Positions 36,530 through 50,225 of a stretch of DNA of 64,000 nt are shown here, piece by piece. The stretch is from contig SIJG01000042.1 of assembly GCA_023374025.1 (NCBI GenBank), positions 372,001-436,000 of the forward strand. The letters run 5' to 3'. Each line of letters begins with the position of its first letter. Position 1 is the first letter of the stretch. The translations under genes were made by a program, and so were the position numbers. The notes under the pieces were generated by a model. That model was given only the letters and a program-made list of their open reading frames with translations, was not told where the DNA came from and did no database searches. Origin of the DNA: Heterodera schachtii. Lineage: Eukaryota > Nematoda > Chromadorea > Rhabditida > Heteroderidae.

Positions 36530-37615
36530 CCCTTCAGGGGACGGAGAGAAGCAACGAAAGCGGGGGACAGCGCCGAAAGGGAAATGCCGAGGGGAGGGCG
36601 GGTCCCATTGGGGACAAACGAAAAGCTGAAAAAGGGAAGGGGCAAATGAACGAAGAACGAACAGAACGAGGAAAAGCAGCGCAATGAACGAAATGAATTC
36701 CTTGGGGAAATGTTATCATAAGAGGAAAACGTGGGAAAAAGAAGCGATGATTCAAATGGACACTTTCTGAGGGGAAAATGGGAGGGAACATAACGGAGAG
36801 GGAAGGGAAGGGAAAGGGTAATTAATTGTCTAATGTTTACGGGAATAAATATTGCATATCATTTTTAAATGTGCCTAAAATGTGAAACATTCTGATTTTA
36901 TGGTATTAGGGGTGTTAACAAATTGAAAATCTTTCGTTGAGCTGCTGCTGGCGGAAACCCCAGCAGCAGAAAAAAGGATTTTTAAAAGGTATATTTTCTC
37001 AGGAGAATATTTCTCCTATATATTATATTTAGAGAATTACATTTATAGGCGCATTTAAAAATAATATACGTTTTGTACCCCGTAAATTACAGATGGGGGG
37101 AGGTAAAGCGGAGGGAGGGGAAAAGCGGAAGGGGGAGGGGGGAGGGGGGAGGGAAGAGGAGGGAAGTTAATGGGGAGGGGGGAGGGGACATTGGTGACAA
37201 TATTTGCCAGAGAAATTGCCGGAGGGCGAAGGGGAGGAAACGAAGTTATTTCCCGCCTTTGCTGTCATATGTCCGTGGGAGAAAATGGAAGCGACCAGCA
37301 GAAGCACTTTAACCCCAAACATTGGGCTGTCAATTTGCCTTTGCTGCAACGTGAAAATGTGCCAGCCCCAGGCAATGAATGGGAATGAATGTCTTTCCTT
37401 TTTCATCCCCGGGGGAGCAAATCAGCAGAAGGAGGTAGAGAAAGGAAGACAGAGAAAGATGAAAGAGGGAGCAATGGAAAGGACAAGGCAGAAGAGAAAG
37501 AAAAGGGAAGAGAGATAGAGCAAAGAGCAGAGAGAAAGAGAGAGAGAGAGAGAGAATACAGGGACAAAAGCAGAAGAGAGAAAGATGAGAAAGGAATAAC
37601 AGAGGATAAAGCATG

Positions 37616-37653
<38 letters not shown>

Positions 37654-37993
37654 ACAGAGCGCAAAGCCTAGGGTAGAGAGAAGAGTAAAGACAGACAGAG
37701 AGAGGGAGAAGAGGGAAAAAACACTGGAGAAAGCAATGGAAGAGAAAGAGAGTGACCAGGCTAATTCGGTAATTACGGCTTTTTTGGTTCTTTCGTAATT
37801 ACGGATTACAGGTTCTACGGTATCCAAAATTAAGGAAAAGGGCATTTGGCGCCAAGCCAAAGAAAATCAATTTAATAAATCATGATTCAACAATGGGATT
37901 GTCCTTTTTTTAGCTTCACCCACCGAAAAATAAAAAAATAAGAATTAGAATTCTCGTTATTTCTGCTTCTCTAATTCTTTTGGCGCCGAAACG
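36530..37993. other. Intergenic, low complexity
   Basis: Purine-rich sequence with G-runs near 37096-37185 and GA microsatellites (about 37537-37557 and 37620-37650). No supported gene. Confidence 0.5.
37430..37750. repeat. GA-rich microsatellite region
   Basis: Alternating AG dinucleotides, with two uninterrupted (AG)n blocks, embedded in AGAGAAAGA words. The protein-like frames on both strands are by-products. Confidence 0.8.
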
Positions 37994-38001
37994 ATAGACA
38001 C

Positions 38002-38103
38002 CAGGGATGGAATTCCGAGGCACCAAAAAATTTCGGAAGTCGGAAAAGTCGGAATTCCGAGGCTCAAAAATTTTTCGGAAGTCGGAATTCCGTGCCATCC
38101 CTG
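38002..38103. mobile_element. Very short hAT-type MITE (102 bp)
   Basis: Starts CAGGGATGGAATTCCG and ends GGAATTCCGTGCCATCCCTG, with perfect ATAGACAC repeats on both sides (37994-38001 and 38104-38111). The interior is two GGAATTCCGAGG...TTTCGGAAGTCGG repeats. CAGGG termini and 8-bp duplications are typical of hAT elements. Confidence 0.9.
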
Positions 38104-38111
38104 ATAGACAC

Positions 38112-39282
38112 CAAAAGAATCGTTAAATTTTTTATAATAGGGATTATACAGATTTCATAATTGAAAATCCAGTTACGTTCTCAATGTTCAGTCCTCTGGT
38201 GATGACCCAATCCGACAGCCGACATTTTCCCACTCTCTCCCCCTCCCCCGCCCATTGATCCCTCATCGAAACACTGACCAACTGATCATATTTTGTTCGA
38301 CACATGCTACGCAGCAACAAAAATGAATACCTAAATTATTTTGCCATTATTCAAAAATTGAAGGCACAATTCGGTCCTTCTCAACATTCAATGCCCTCCC
38401 CCTCCTCCCTCCCCCCATTATCTCTCTCTTCTTCTTCTTCTTCCGTGTCGTCCCATTGCCTTTCTCTACCGGTTTGCCCCCCCCCCCCCCCCCTCCCTCT
38501 CTCTCTGTCAATTGGCTGTACTTTCTCCGTTCTTCCGTTGTTTTGTCGCTTATAACCATCCGAATCTTCTAATAGCGAAGAATGGGAGAACAGACAGAAG
38601 CGGAACACCGCTTCCCAACGGACGGAAGAGAACGAAAGCCCTTCACAAAGAAAAAGCATTGAGTCGCCCCTCTCCCCTGGCAATTCCTTATTTCTTACTA
38701 TTGTTGTCCTTAGGCAACTAATTTGATCCATGGCATTTGTCCCATTTGCTCCTCTTTCCCCTCCCCCCCCCCTTTTTTCTTTTTGCTTTTTCAGCCTTTT
38801 CACAAATTTTTCTCTCTCATTCTCTCTCTCTCTCTCTTTCTGTGTTTCTCTCTTCGTCATTTCTTTCTTTCCGCCGATGGAAATGCTGCGCAATGGGATG
38901 ATGATGAAGAGCATTCATCCGCAGCAGCAGCAGTTGGTCTTCGATGGGAAAGGATGGTCAATGAATGCCCCGTTTCGGTCGGTGCCTTCGGGGGTCATCC
39001 CCGTCCTCGCCCATCCGTCATCCCCCCCCCCCCTCCCTCCCCTTTTGTCCCCCCCCTTTTCGTCCGTCCGTCAGTCATCGACCGACCGATCCTTCCGTCT
39101 CAATTCTTCGCGGTTTCTCATCACATTTATTTTGAATGAAGGAAGGTGATAATCTGATACTTTGTTAACCTCCGACGCTTCGATCTGCTGACTGACCCAA
39201 ATGCTGAACTGCGCTCCTTAATTGGTTTTGAGAGAATCCCCCAATCAAAGTGATCTCGCAAAATCAATTTTCTGTTCTCCAA
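38112..39282. other. Intergenic with C-runs; no firm gene
   Basis: Contains C-runs (about 38478, 38766, 39025), CTCTCT blocks and one tempting plus-strand frame from 38878 beginning MEMLRNGMMMKSIHPQQQQL. That frame could be an exon, but no splice partner or known domain supports it. Confidence 0.4.
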
Positions 39283-39290
39283 GCTTTAAG

Positions 39291-40647
39291 CGGTGCTGTG
39301 TCGAAGTGACAAAAAGGCAAATGAGTGGTGATCAGAAGAGGCGGGTCATTTCAGTACGGAAGAGTTATTCTAATGATTAATTAATTATTTAAATTTATGA
39401 TTGAATAATAAGCTAATAATATATATATATATATATATTTGGCTCTATTTCAGTTTACACGACCATGAAAAAAGACACGACCATGTAATATTTTGATAAA
39501 TTTCATGCACCATAACTTTTTCTAGAAGCACCCAATTTAAACATTCTTGGTACCATTTGATAGCCCTAAGTGTCCTCTATGTTTCTGTAAAATTTCAAAA
39601 AATTTCGTTGAGTTTCAATCAAGTTGTGGTCAAAAAGGTTTACCAAATTAATTTTTGAAATTTATAAGCCACAATTTTTTTTGATTTCATGCATATTTTT
39701 TGCAGCCCTGTTAATTAATAATATAATTATTTTAATTTATTAATTAGATTTGCTGATCATAATTATAATTTCGATTTATTATTTTAATATTTCCCAAACA
39801 AATTACATTTTTGTGAGAGAAATACAGTGCCCCAAAAAAGTCTTGACTCAAACCTGAAAAACTATCTTATAGTTAATTTGAAAATTTGAAATAATTCATG
39901 CTTGCATATTTTTGGTGCTGATCAAAAAAGTCTCCTACACCAACTTGATCAGGTCACTCCTTCCTAGTGACCGGGAAACCCCAAAATACACTGAAAATTG
40001 GGGAAATTTAAAATCCCTAGGGGTTGGGAAATCTTTTCTAGAGAAAATGGGCAAGCCCATTGGGAAGAGCACAAAATTCTCTACTGATTTGCCTTTTGAA
40101 TAATGGGGCTACGACTTTTACATAAAAAGATATTACTTGGTTGAATAATTGATCACCATAAAAATGATCAATTTTTGATCAGTGCCATAACTTTTTGTAG
40201 AAGCGTCCAAATTACATATTCTTGGTATTATTTGATAGCCCTAATTGTCCTCATTTTGCCTTTAAAATTTCAAAAATATGGTTATGTTTCAAAAAAATTG
40301 TGGCTTATAAATTTCAAAAATTAATTTGGTAAACCTTTTTGACCACAACTTGATTGAAACTCAATGAAATTTTTTGAAATTTTACAGAAAAATAGAGGAC
40401 ACTTAGGGCTATCAAATGGTACCAAGAATGTTTAATTTTGGGTGCTTCTAGAAAAAGTTATGGTGCATGAAATTTATCAAAATATTACATGGTCGTGTCT
40501 TTTTTCGTGGTCGTGTAAACTGAAATAGAGCCAAATATATTTATTATTTAATTAATCATTAGAATAACTCTTCCGTACTGAAATGACCCGCCTCTTCTGA
40601 TCAGTGATCACCACACATTTGCCTTTTTGTCACTTCGACTCACCACG
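39291..40647. mobile_element. hAT-type MITE family B, copy 1, with a foldback insertion
   Basis: Starts CGGTGCTGTGTCGAAGTGAC and ends GTCACTTCGACTCACCACG, flanked by GCTTTAAG (39283-39290 and 40648-40655). Inside are two long inverted arms of about 245 bp (39440-39685 and 40290-40535), each starting with TTTGGCTCTATTTCAGTTTA or its complement. They flank a core (about 39700-40145) that contains TACAGTGCCCCAAAAAAG, a Tc1/mariner-like terminus. The core is also in copy 2, but reversed relative to the ends. Confidence 0.88.
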
Positions 40648-40655
40648 GCTTTAAG

Positions 40656-40725
40656 CTACTCTTTCCACCCTCTCTCCCCCCCTCCTCTCCCTCTATTTCC
40701 TCTTCACCTCTCTCTCTATCTCTCT

Positions 40726-40765
<40 letters not shown>

Positions 40766-40768
40766 CTA

Positions 40769-40844
<76 letters not shown>

Positions 40845-40860
40845 CTCTCTCCTTATTTCG
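40656..40860. repeat. CT microsatellite
   Basis: About 170 bp dominated by (CT)n, with an uninterrupted stretch around 40779-40842, upstream of the SRC-2 gene. Confidence 0.95.
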
Positions 40861-41050
40861 GAACTTCGGCATAAACTTTCATAGTATGGTGATTTTTGAA
40901 AATAAAGATTGAACTCCTAATTATGTTTGTGTAATTATTTAAAAATTGGGTTCATTAATTATACTTTCAATTTTTTTGATTTCAAGTCAAGAATAACTGA
41001 AAAGAGAAGAAGAACTGAACTTTTTGTTCGTTGTTCGTGGCAAGTGAACG

Positions 41051-43940
<2,890 letters not shown>

Positions 43941-44801
43941 GTGAGTCTAATAGAAGGAGGGGGCGATGTAACGGGGAAGGACCCCTAATTAAGGGGTAAT
44001 TAAGGTGAGAAAGGCCAACCGACGACGGAATGGTCACTCAGCACACAGAAAGCCTCGTCGTTTTCGCTTTCGCTTCTTCGCCCACTCTCTGCTCAATCCC
44101 TCCCCCCGCAATTCACACTTTTCTTTCCTCATTTTTTCATCGTTTATTATATTTTTAAAATTACACAAGAAATAAATGAAATGGCATTTAATAAAAGATA
44201 AAAAAAAGAACAATGAACCCGTTTTATTATTATTGTTTCGCCAAACCATGCATAAGGCAAATTGATTAAAAAATAAAACCCACAATTTTTTTTTACAACT
44301 TTTTTTTGCTTTTTGTATCACTTTTTGCGGCGCTCTATTTTTCGAAAATTTTATGAAATTTCCTTTGGCCCCTGGTACAAAATATGAAATAACCACCCAC
44401 CCCTTGCCCAACTATGGGTCAGGTTAACGGGGGGGGGGGGGGTTGGGGTGTTACGGCCGAAGTTGAGTTGGGAAATGTCAAACGTTCGCCCTTATTTAAT
44501 CAATTAATCAACAACCGAACCAAAAATCTGGCAAACTTATAAAAAAAAATTTCAATTTTTTCTGGCGCATTTCAGCGTTTCCAAAAAAATTTATGTCAGA
44601 AAATGACTTTTTCAGGGGCGAAATGACCAAAATGTCCGAATCGCAACCCTAACAAATGATTTAACCATTCGTGCCAATTCCTTTTCATTTTCTCCTTTCT
44701 TTGCTTTCACATTGCAAATTGCTTCAAATGCCTTCGCTCCGCCGTTGGCGTCGAAATGGTCAAAAGAATGCCTTTTTTAACTTTTGTGATTAAACGGGCG
44801 A
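43941..44801. other. Intergenic, no gene seen
   Basis: Contains the SRC-2 3' end, an AT-rich block, a G-run near 44430 and a basic minus-strand frame at 44034-44411 that lacks splice support. Confidence 0.45.
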
Positions 44802-45238
44802 TCATTTGCCACCGAAGTGCGACTGACCCATCCCTTCGAAGGATGGCCGTGTGATTCGAACTTCGGGGGGAGCGATGGCGGCGGTGGGAAAGGGAGGCAA
44901 ATGGGGCACAGGGGCCAAAGGGTGGTGGGCCTGATGAGCCATCGGACTGAAAAGGCAAGTGAAAATGGAGGGGGGGGGGGGGACAATCACCTGACGGAAA
45001 TGGTCACCCGACTGATTGGCTTCGCAGTGCCCCCGCCGTTCGACTGAAAGGGCTGCATCGAAGTGGACCGAGTCATGAAGGGGCTAAGAGAAACTTAGAA
45101 ACGCGGAAAACAATGGCACCTTCCGGGAGGGGTCGTAAATGGGGATGAAAGTGCCGCAGGCGATTTGGCACGGACACCGGCGATACAATCGCCCAGGTGA
45201 TTCTGCAAGAGATCACAGACCAAAAGGGACTCCGCCAC
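44802..45238 (-). CDS. 3' exons of an unrecognised gene
   Basis: Three exons join in phase. From 45238 they read VAESLLVCDLLQNHLGDCIA, then GVRAKSPAALSSPFTTPPG. After a 38-bp intron comes SPFMTRSTSMQPFQSNGGG and KPISRVTISV, and after a second intron PMAHQAHHPLAPVPHLPPFP, ending EGMGQSHFGGK and TGA at 44802-44804. The first exon opens behind a TTTTCACAG acceptor, so there must be upstream exons. They may lie beyond the MITE at 45770 or could be the exons at 46577-48790. The Pro/Ser-rich tail gives no family clue. Confidence 0.5.
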
Positions 45239-45769
45239 CTGTGAAAACGTAAAGTTGACCGGACGCAGAAGACCCACAGACAAAAGGCCAACTGATAAAA
45301 GACTAACAGACAAAAGAGCAACAGACAAAAGTAACAGTTTTTATTTATATTTTTAATGTATTAATTTGAATTTTATCCATGTGCGGAAAATGTTTTTTGA
45401 CAAGCAAATCATTATAAGTTAACCGCTATGGACTAAGTTGAAAATGGGAAATTTGCCAAAGTTAAATAAATGTTTGGCTGCTTTTATCGCTTCACAAAAG
45501 GGCGGTATTAACTTGGCGTTTTGTAATGTAATTTTTATGAAGATGGATTGTGGCCAGAAGCCAAATTATATAATCGCGCAAAGCAAATGAAAAAGCGCTA
45601 AAGCTCATTAGGGATAATCGTCAGGCGGATTCAGCCAGTTTTTTGAGAGAAACTTCTCGATTGATTAAATTCAACAAGAAACCGAGGATATGGATGAAGA
45701 AAATTCTATTGATGAAATTGAATAATCTTTTTTATACCAATCTCACCTAATAGGTACTTAAAAATAAAA
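45239..45769. other. Probable intron or intergenic
   Basis: Begins with imperfect repeats of CTTTTGTCTGT (minus strand, 45250-45330), then ordinary AT-rich sequence. No exon seen. Confidence 0.4.
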
Positions 45770-46445
45770 GGGTGCTGTGTCGAAGTGACAAAAAGCCAAA
45801 TGTGTGGTGATCAGAAGAGGCGGGTCATTTCAGTATTAATTATTTAAATTTATAATTGAATAATAAGCTAATAATATATATATATATATTTTTTTTTCAA
45901 CCAAGTAATATCTTTTATGTAAAAGTCGTAGCCCCATTATTCAAAAGGCAAATCAGTAGAGAATTTTGTGCTCTTCCCAATGGGCTTGCCCATTTTCTCT
46001 AGAAAAGATTTCACAACCCCTAGGGATTTTAAATTTTCCCGATTTTCGGTGTATTTTGGGGTGTCCCGGTAACTAGGAAGGAGTGACCTGATCAAGTTGG
46101 TGTAGGAGACTTTTTTGATCAGCACCAAAAATTATGCAAGCATGAATTATTTCAAATTTTCAAATTAACTATAAGATAGTTTTTCAGGTTTGAGTCAAGA
46201 CTTTTTTGGGGCACTGTATTTCTCTCACAAAAATGTAATTTGTTTGGGAAATATTAAAATAATAAATCGAAATTATAATTATGATCAGCAAATCTAATTA
46301 ATAAATTAAAATAATTATATTATTAATTATTAATAAATTAAAATAATTACATTATCAATTAATTAAAATCATTTATTCCGTACTGAAATGACCCGCCTCT
46401 TCTGATCACCACTCATTTGCCTTTTTGTCATTCCGACTCACCACG
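45770..46445. mobile_element. hAT-type MITE family B, copy 2 (core inverted)
   Basis: 676 bp starting GGGTGCTGTGTCGAAGTGAC and ending CCGACTCACCACG, flanked by AAATAAAA (45762-45769 and 46446-46453). It lacks the foldback arms of copy 1. The shared core containing GGGGCACTGTA lies in the opposite direction relative to the termini. Confidence 0.9.
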
Positions 46446-46576
46446 AAATAAAAGAATACAAATAAAAGTTTTGGGTCTTTTGTTTGTGGGTCTTACGTAA
46501 GTACGCCATTTTAGAGTATGAAACAAAATGTTCTGTCGACCTTTTTTGATTTATTTAAATGCCAAATTGTCTCTGT

Positions 46577-48790
46577 TCAGTTCGAAAACCGACCCAACTC
46601 ATTCGGTGCCCCTTTCGGTGCCATTATTTTTTGCGCTTCGCTTCCCCTGCCCACCATTTTGTCGTAAACGTTCTCCCCGTAAATGCAATGGCGTCTCTGC
46701 CGTTCCAACACTTTGCGCGGGTCTTCTGAGATGAACGCGTGCTTCGGCGTCGACCTGTCACTTCCTTTTTGATTTGCTTTTTTCACTTCCCCCCCCCCCC
46801 CCGTTTAAAATTTTAAAATCTTTGGCTTGCTCAGTCGGTCCATGGGAAGTGACCAAAGCACGGAAAAATGGTCCCTTATTTTAAGTTAACAATTAATTAC
46901 CCATGGACTGTGAAAAAACGCAAAAATGCTAAGGCTTTGTGAACCCATTCTTTTTTTTACCGCGCCACCCGCGGCTGTTCGTCCCCCAAAGTGCGCAAAG
47001 CCTCCGCAATATAATCTGTGTCATGGTTCAACTGGCAAATGTCATCCGCCGATAAATAAATGCCAAATCCGACGCCTTTCCCTCCGACAGCCGCGCGCAT
47101 TTCCCCTAAAGGGAAAGAGAAGGACGGAGAAGGGCACGCACTTCCACAGCTCAAATTGGCACACTCCCAACTGAAGCCGTGCTCAGAACTCGAAAATCTT
47201 TCCATTCCTTCCTTTGCTCCTCCCTCTTCCTTTTCATCTTTCTCTTCTCTCCCCTTCCTTTCCTTCCTCCTCTCTTCTCCCTCTTCCTTTTCATCTTTCT
47301 CTTCTCTCCCCTTCCTTTCCTTCCTCCTCTCTTCTCCCTCTTCCTTTTCATCTTTCTCTTCTCTCCCCTTCCTTTCCTTCCTCCTCTCTTCTCCCTCCCT
47401 CTTCGTCTTCTGTTCCTTACTTTCCTACTTTCCCTCTCTCCCTTCCTTTCCTTCCTCCTCTCTTCTCCCTCTTCCTTTTCATCTCTCTCTTCCTTCCTCC
47501 TCTCTTCTCCCTCCCTCTTCGTCTTCTGTTCCTTACTTTCCTACTTTCCCTCTTCCTTCCTCTCCTCTCTTCTCCTCTTCCTTTCATCTCTCTCTTCCTT
47601 CTCCTCTCTTCTCCCTCCTCTTCGTCTTCTGTTCCTTACTTTTCCCTCTTTCCTTACCCCCCCCCCCTCGCTCTCTCTCTCTCCATTTTTTCTCCTCCTT
47701 CCTTTTCCCTCTCTCCTCTCTCTCACCTTTTTTGCTCCCACTTCGATATGTCTGATGAAGTGCGTCCATTGGGATTTTGCCTGTCCTGACGCCTTTATGC
47801 AGCCGAATTCGCTGTGTAAAACTCAGATCCGTCGGCTTTTGCTCCGTGCCGTTTCTTTGCTTCGGTTGGTGTCGCGACAATCCGTTCACCACTTTTGCCG
47901 GAGGGGACGCTTTCGAATGGACGGCGCAGAGATCGCGGGAATGTGTGCGAGAGAACAGTCCGAGGGGCCTAAAGAACATTCGGAGGAAAAGCCGAAAGAA
48001 CGGCGGACCATTTGCGAGAAGAAGCGGACTGAGAGGGCGAATTTGGGGCTGAACTAACAGCAGCACAATTTGGCGTCGTCGGAAGCTGAGAGGAGGTCGA
48101 AGGAGCAGCTCAAAGGGGAAAAGCAAACTTTGGCATTCATTGGTTGGCATAATGTCCACCTTTTAATTGGCACTTACTTTCGTCCCTTTCCCTCCAATTC
48201 TTTCCTTCCGCTGCTGCTGCTGCCTTCGCGGCATGCAAATCGGCGGTTGACTTTGATCGGATTCCGCCTTTTTTGTTGGCTTTGTCCCAAACTCCGTGCC
48301 CATCGGTGGCACAATTTCCCTTCGCCTTGGTCAAGGGATGCGGAGGTTTATCGGCGGTTGTACATTTCTGCTGATGTTGGAGATTATGCAATTATTTTCT
48401 AATATCCTCGCTCTCCCCCCCCCCCAATGCCACTTACAATTACCTCCCCTCAAATGCAATCCTTTACTTATCCCCCCAAATGCCATCCCTTACCTCCACC
48501 CAAATGCCATCCTTTACTTATCCCCCCAAATGCCATCCCTAACCTCATCCCCATCCCCTCAAAATTCCATCCCCTCTCCCGGCCGTCCCTCACCCGACTC
48601 TCCCCATGCGTTTGGGTCGTCTTCGCTTTGGCTTTGTCCCCTTCCCTTTCCCCGTCCTTTTCCAAAAGGTCGCTGCGACTCTGCGATTTTGTCTAAATTC
48701 TTGACTTTATCCCGTGCATCAGATACTTTCAAAAAGACCACTCTGCTGATTCCGCTGATTCCCCGGTAAAAAACGGAAAAAAAATGGTGC
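46577..48790 (-). CDS. Unrecognised multi-exon gene
   Basis: Two 3' exons are well bounded. The exon at 47105-46961 (TTTAG acceptor, GTAAAA donor) encodes EMRAAVGGKGVGFGIYLSAD, then DICQLNHDTDYIAEALRTLG. The exon at 46754-46577 encodes STPKHAFISEDPRKVLERQR, then HCIYGENVYDKMVG and ends ELGRFSN, TGA. Upstream, plausible exons read KVSDARDKVKNLDKIAESQR (about 48740), HGVWDKANKKGGIRSKSTAD (about 48310) and TAPSTSSQLPTTPNCAAVSS (about 48110). The middle of the gene is interrupted by a pyrimidine repeat (47178-47740), probably intronic. I cannot identify the protein. It and the exons at 44802-45238 could belong together only if the ELGRFSN stop is avoided by alternative splicing. Confidence 0.45.
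47178..47745. repeat. Pyrimidine-rich tandem repeat
   Basis: A unit of about 57 bp containing TCATCTTTCTCTTCTCTCCC and TTCCTCCTCTCTTC is repeated three times between about 47226 and 47395. Looser copies follow to 47650, with a C-run near 47658. Confidence 0.85.
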
Positions 48791-48812
48791 CATTTCGCGT
48801 GTCGGCGAACTT

Positions 48813-49076
48813 TTGGCCGACTGTTGCCGCCTTCGGTCCGTCTCCGACTGTTTGCGTCTCTCTGCCGGCAACGAAGACTTGGACGGTGCCGACTTCATCG
48901 AAGATCGAATTTTGGATTTAATGCATATGTCGCAACTAATGCAAAAAATAGTGCCAAAAGGGAAAAGGCAGGGAATTTTGGATTTTTATGAAAAACAACA
49001 AAATAAGAAAGATGACATTTGCAAAGGATGTCTTGACTTGGCAAGACCAAGAAGCAAACTGAATAAGGCAGAATGA
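48813..49076 (+). CDS. Possible last exon of an unrecognised plus-strand gene
   Basis: An open segment reads ADCCRLRSVSDCLRLSAGNE, then DFIEDRILDLMHMSQLMQKI and ends RSKLNKAE with TGA at 49074-49076. Its composition is protein-like and helical. No upstream plus-strand exon is obvious because the neighbouring DNA seems to code on the minus strand, so this could also be a chance frame. Confidence 0.3.
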   Translation: MADCCRLRSVSDCLRLSAGNEDLDGADFIEDRILDLMHMSQLMQKIVPKGKRQGILDFYEKQQNKKDDICKGCLDLARPRSKLNKAE

Positions 49077-49079
49077 AAG

Positions 49080-50225
49080 GGACACTTTTGTCCCTTGGGA
49101 TTGAGAGGGAAGAGGAAGAGGAGGGTGGAAAGGGGGAGAGGAAGACGAAGAGGAGGGGGGAGGAAGAGGAAGGGGCGAGGAAGAGGAAGAGGAGGGTGGA
49201 AAGGGGGAGAGGAAGACGAAGAGGAGGGGGGAGGAAGAGGAAGGGGCGAGGAAGAGGAAGAGGAGGGTGGAAAGGGGGAGAGGAAGACGAAGAGGAGGGG
49301 GGAGGAAGAGGAAGGGGCGAGGAAGAGGAGGGTGGAAAGGGGGAGAGGAAGACGAAGAGGAGGGGGGAGAGGAAGGAGGAAGGGGGAGGAAAGGGGGGGG
49401 AAAGGGGGAGAGGAAGACGAAGAGGAGGGGGGGGGGGGGGGGGAGGAAGAGGAAGAGAGGTGGAAGGGGGAGAGGGACGAAGAGGGGGGGGGGGAAAGAA
49501 GAGAAGGTGGAAAGGGGGGGGAGGAAGAGAGGAGGGGGGGAGGAAGAGGAGGAGGAGGGTGGAAAGGGGGAGAGGAAGACGAAGAGGAGGGGGGGGAGGA
49601 AGGAGGGGGAGAGGGGGTTGGGGAAAGGGGGAAGGAAGACGAAGAGGAGGGGGGAGGGAGAGGAGGAGGGTGGAAAGGGGGGAGGGGGAAGACGAAGAGG
49701 AGGGGGGGAGGAAGAGGAAGTGGGGGGAGAAGAAGGAAGAGGAGGGGGGGAAAGGGGGAAGGGAAAAGGGGAAGGGGAAACAAGAGGGGGGGGGGGGGGA
49801 GGAAGAGGGGGAGGAGGGGGAAAGGGGGAGGGGAAGAACGAAGAGGGGGGGGGGGGAAGAGGAGGGTGGAAAGGGGGAGGAAGACGAGAGGGGGGGAAGG
49901 AAAGAGGAGGGTGGAAAGGGGGAGAGGAAGACGAAGAGGAGGGGGGAGGAAGAGGAGGGTGGAAAGGGGGAGAGGAAGACGAAGAGGAGGGGAAGAGAAC
50001 GGTGGAAAGGGGGAGAGGAAGACGAAGAGGAGGGGGGAGGAAGAGGAAGTGGGGAGGAAGAGGAAGAGGAGGGTGGAAAGGGGGAGAAGAGGACGAAGAG
50101 TAGGGGGGGGGGAGGAAGAGGAAGAGGAGGGTGGAAAGGGGGAGAGGAGGGAAAGGGGGAGAGGAAGACGAAGAGGAGGGGAGAGGAGGAAGAGGAGGAG
50201 GAGGAGGGGGACAATGACAGGGGAA
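49080..50225. repeat. Polypurine minisatellite (about 1.1 kb)
   Basis: Unit of roughly 48-55 bp combining GGTGGAAAGGGGGAGAGGAA, GACGAAGAGGAGGGG and GGAAGAGGAAG, about 20 copies, almost without pyrimidines on the plus strand. The first three copies (to about 49330) are nearly identical. Frames of up to 521 codons on the minus strand are artefacts of the repeat. Confidence 0.93.

Noticed and set aside
38878..39149. Upstream exon of SRC-2 beginning MEMLRNGMMM
   Set aside because: SRC-2 has its own myristoylation start at 41051, and a transposon and microsatellite lie between. No splice link is visible.
39912..40103. 63-codon frame shared by both MITE B copies (starts MVLIKKVSYTN)
   Set aside because: The five differences between copies all change the amino acid, so there is no sign of purifying selection. 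It lies in a transposon core.
44034..44411. 125-codon basic frame on the minus strand
   Set aside because: It lies in the 3' flank of SRC-2, is Lys/Phe/Asn-rich from AT composition, and has no domain or splice support.
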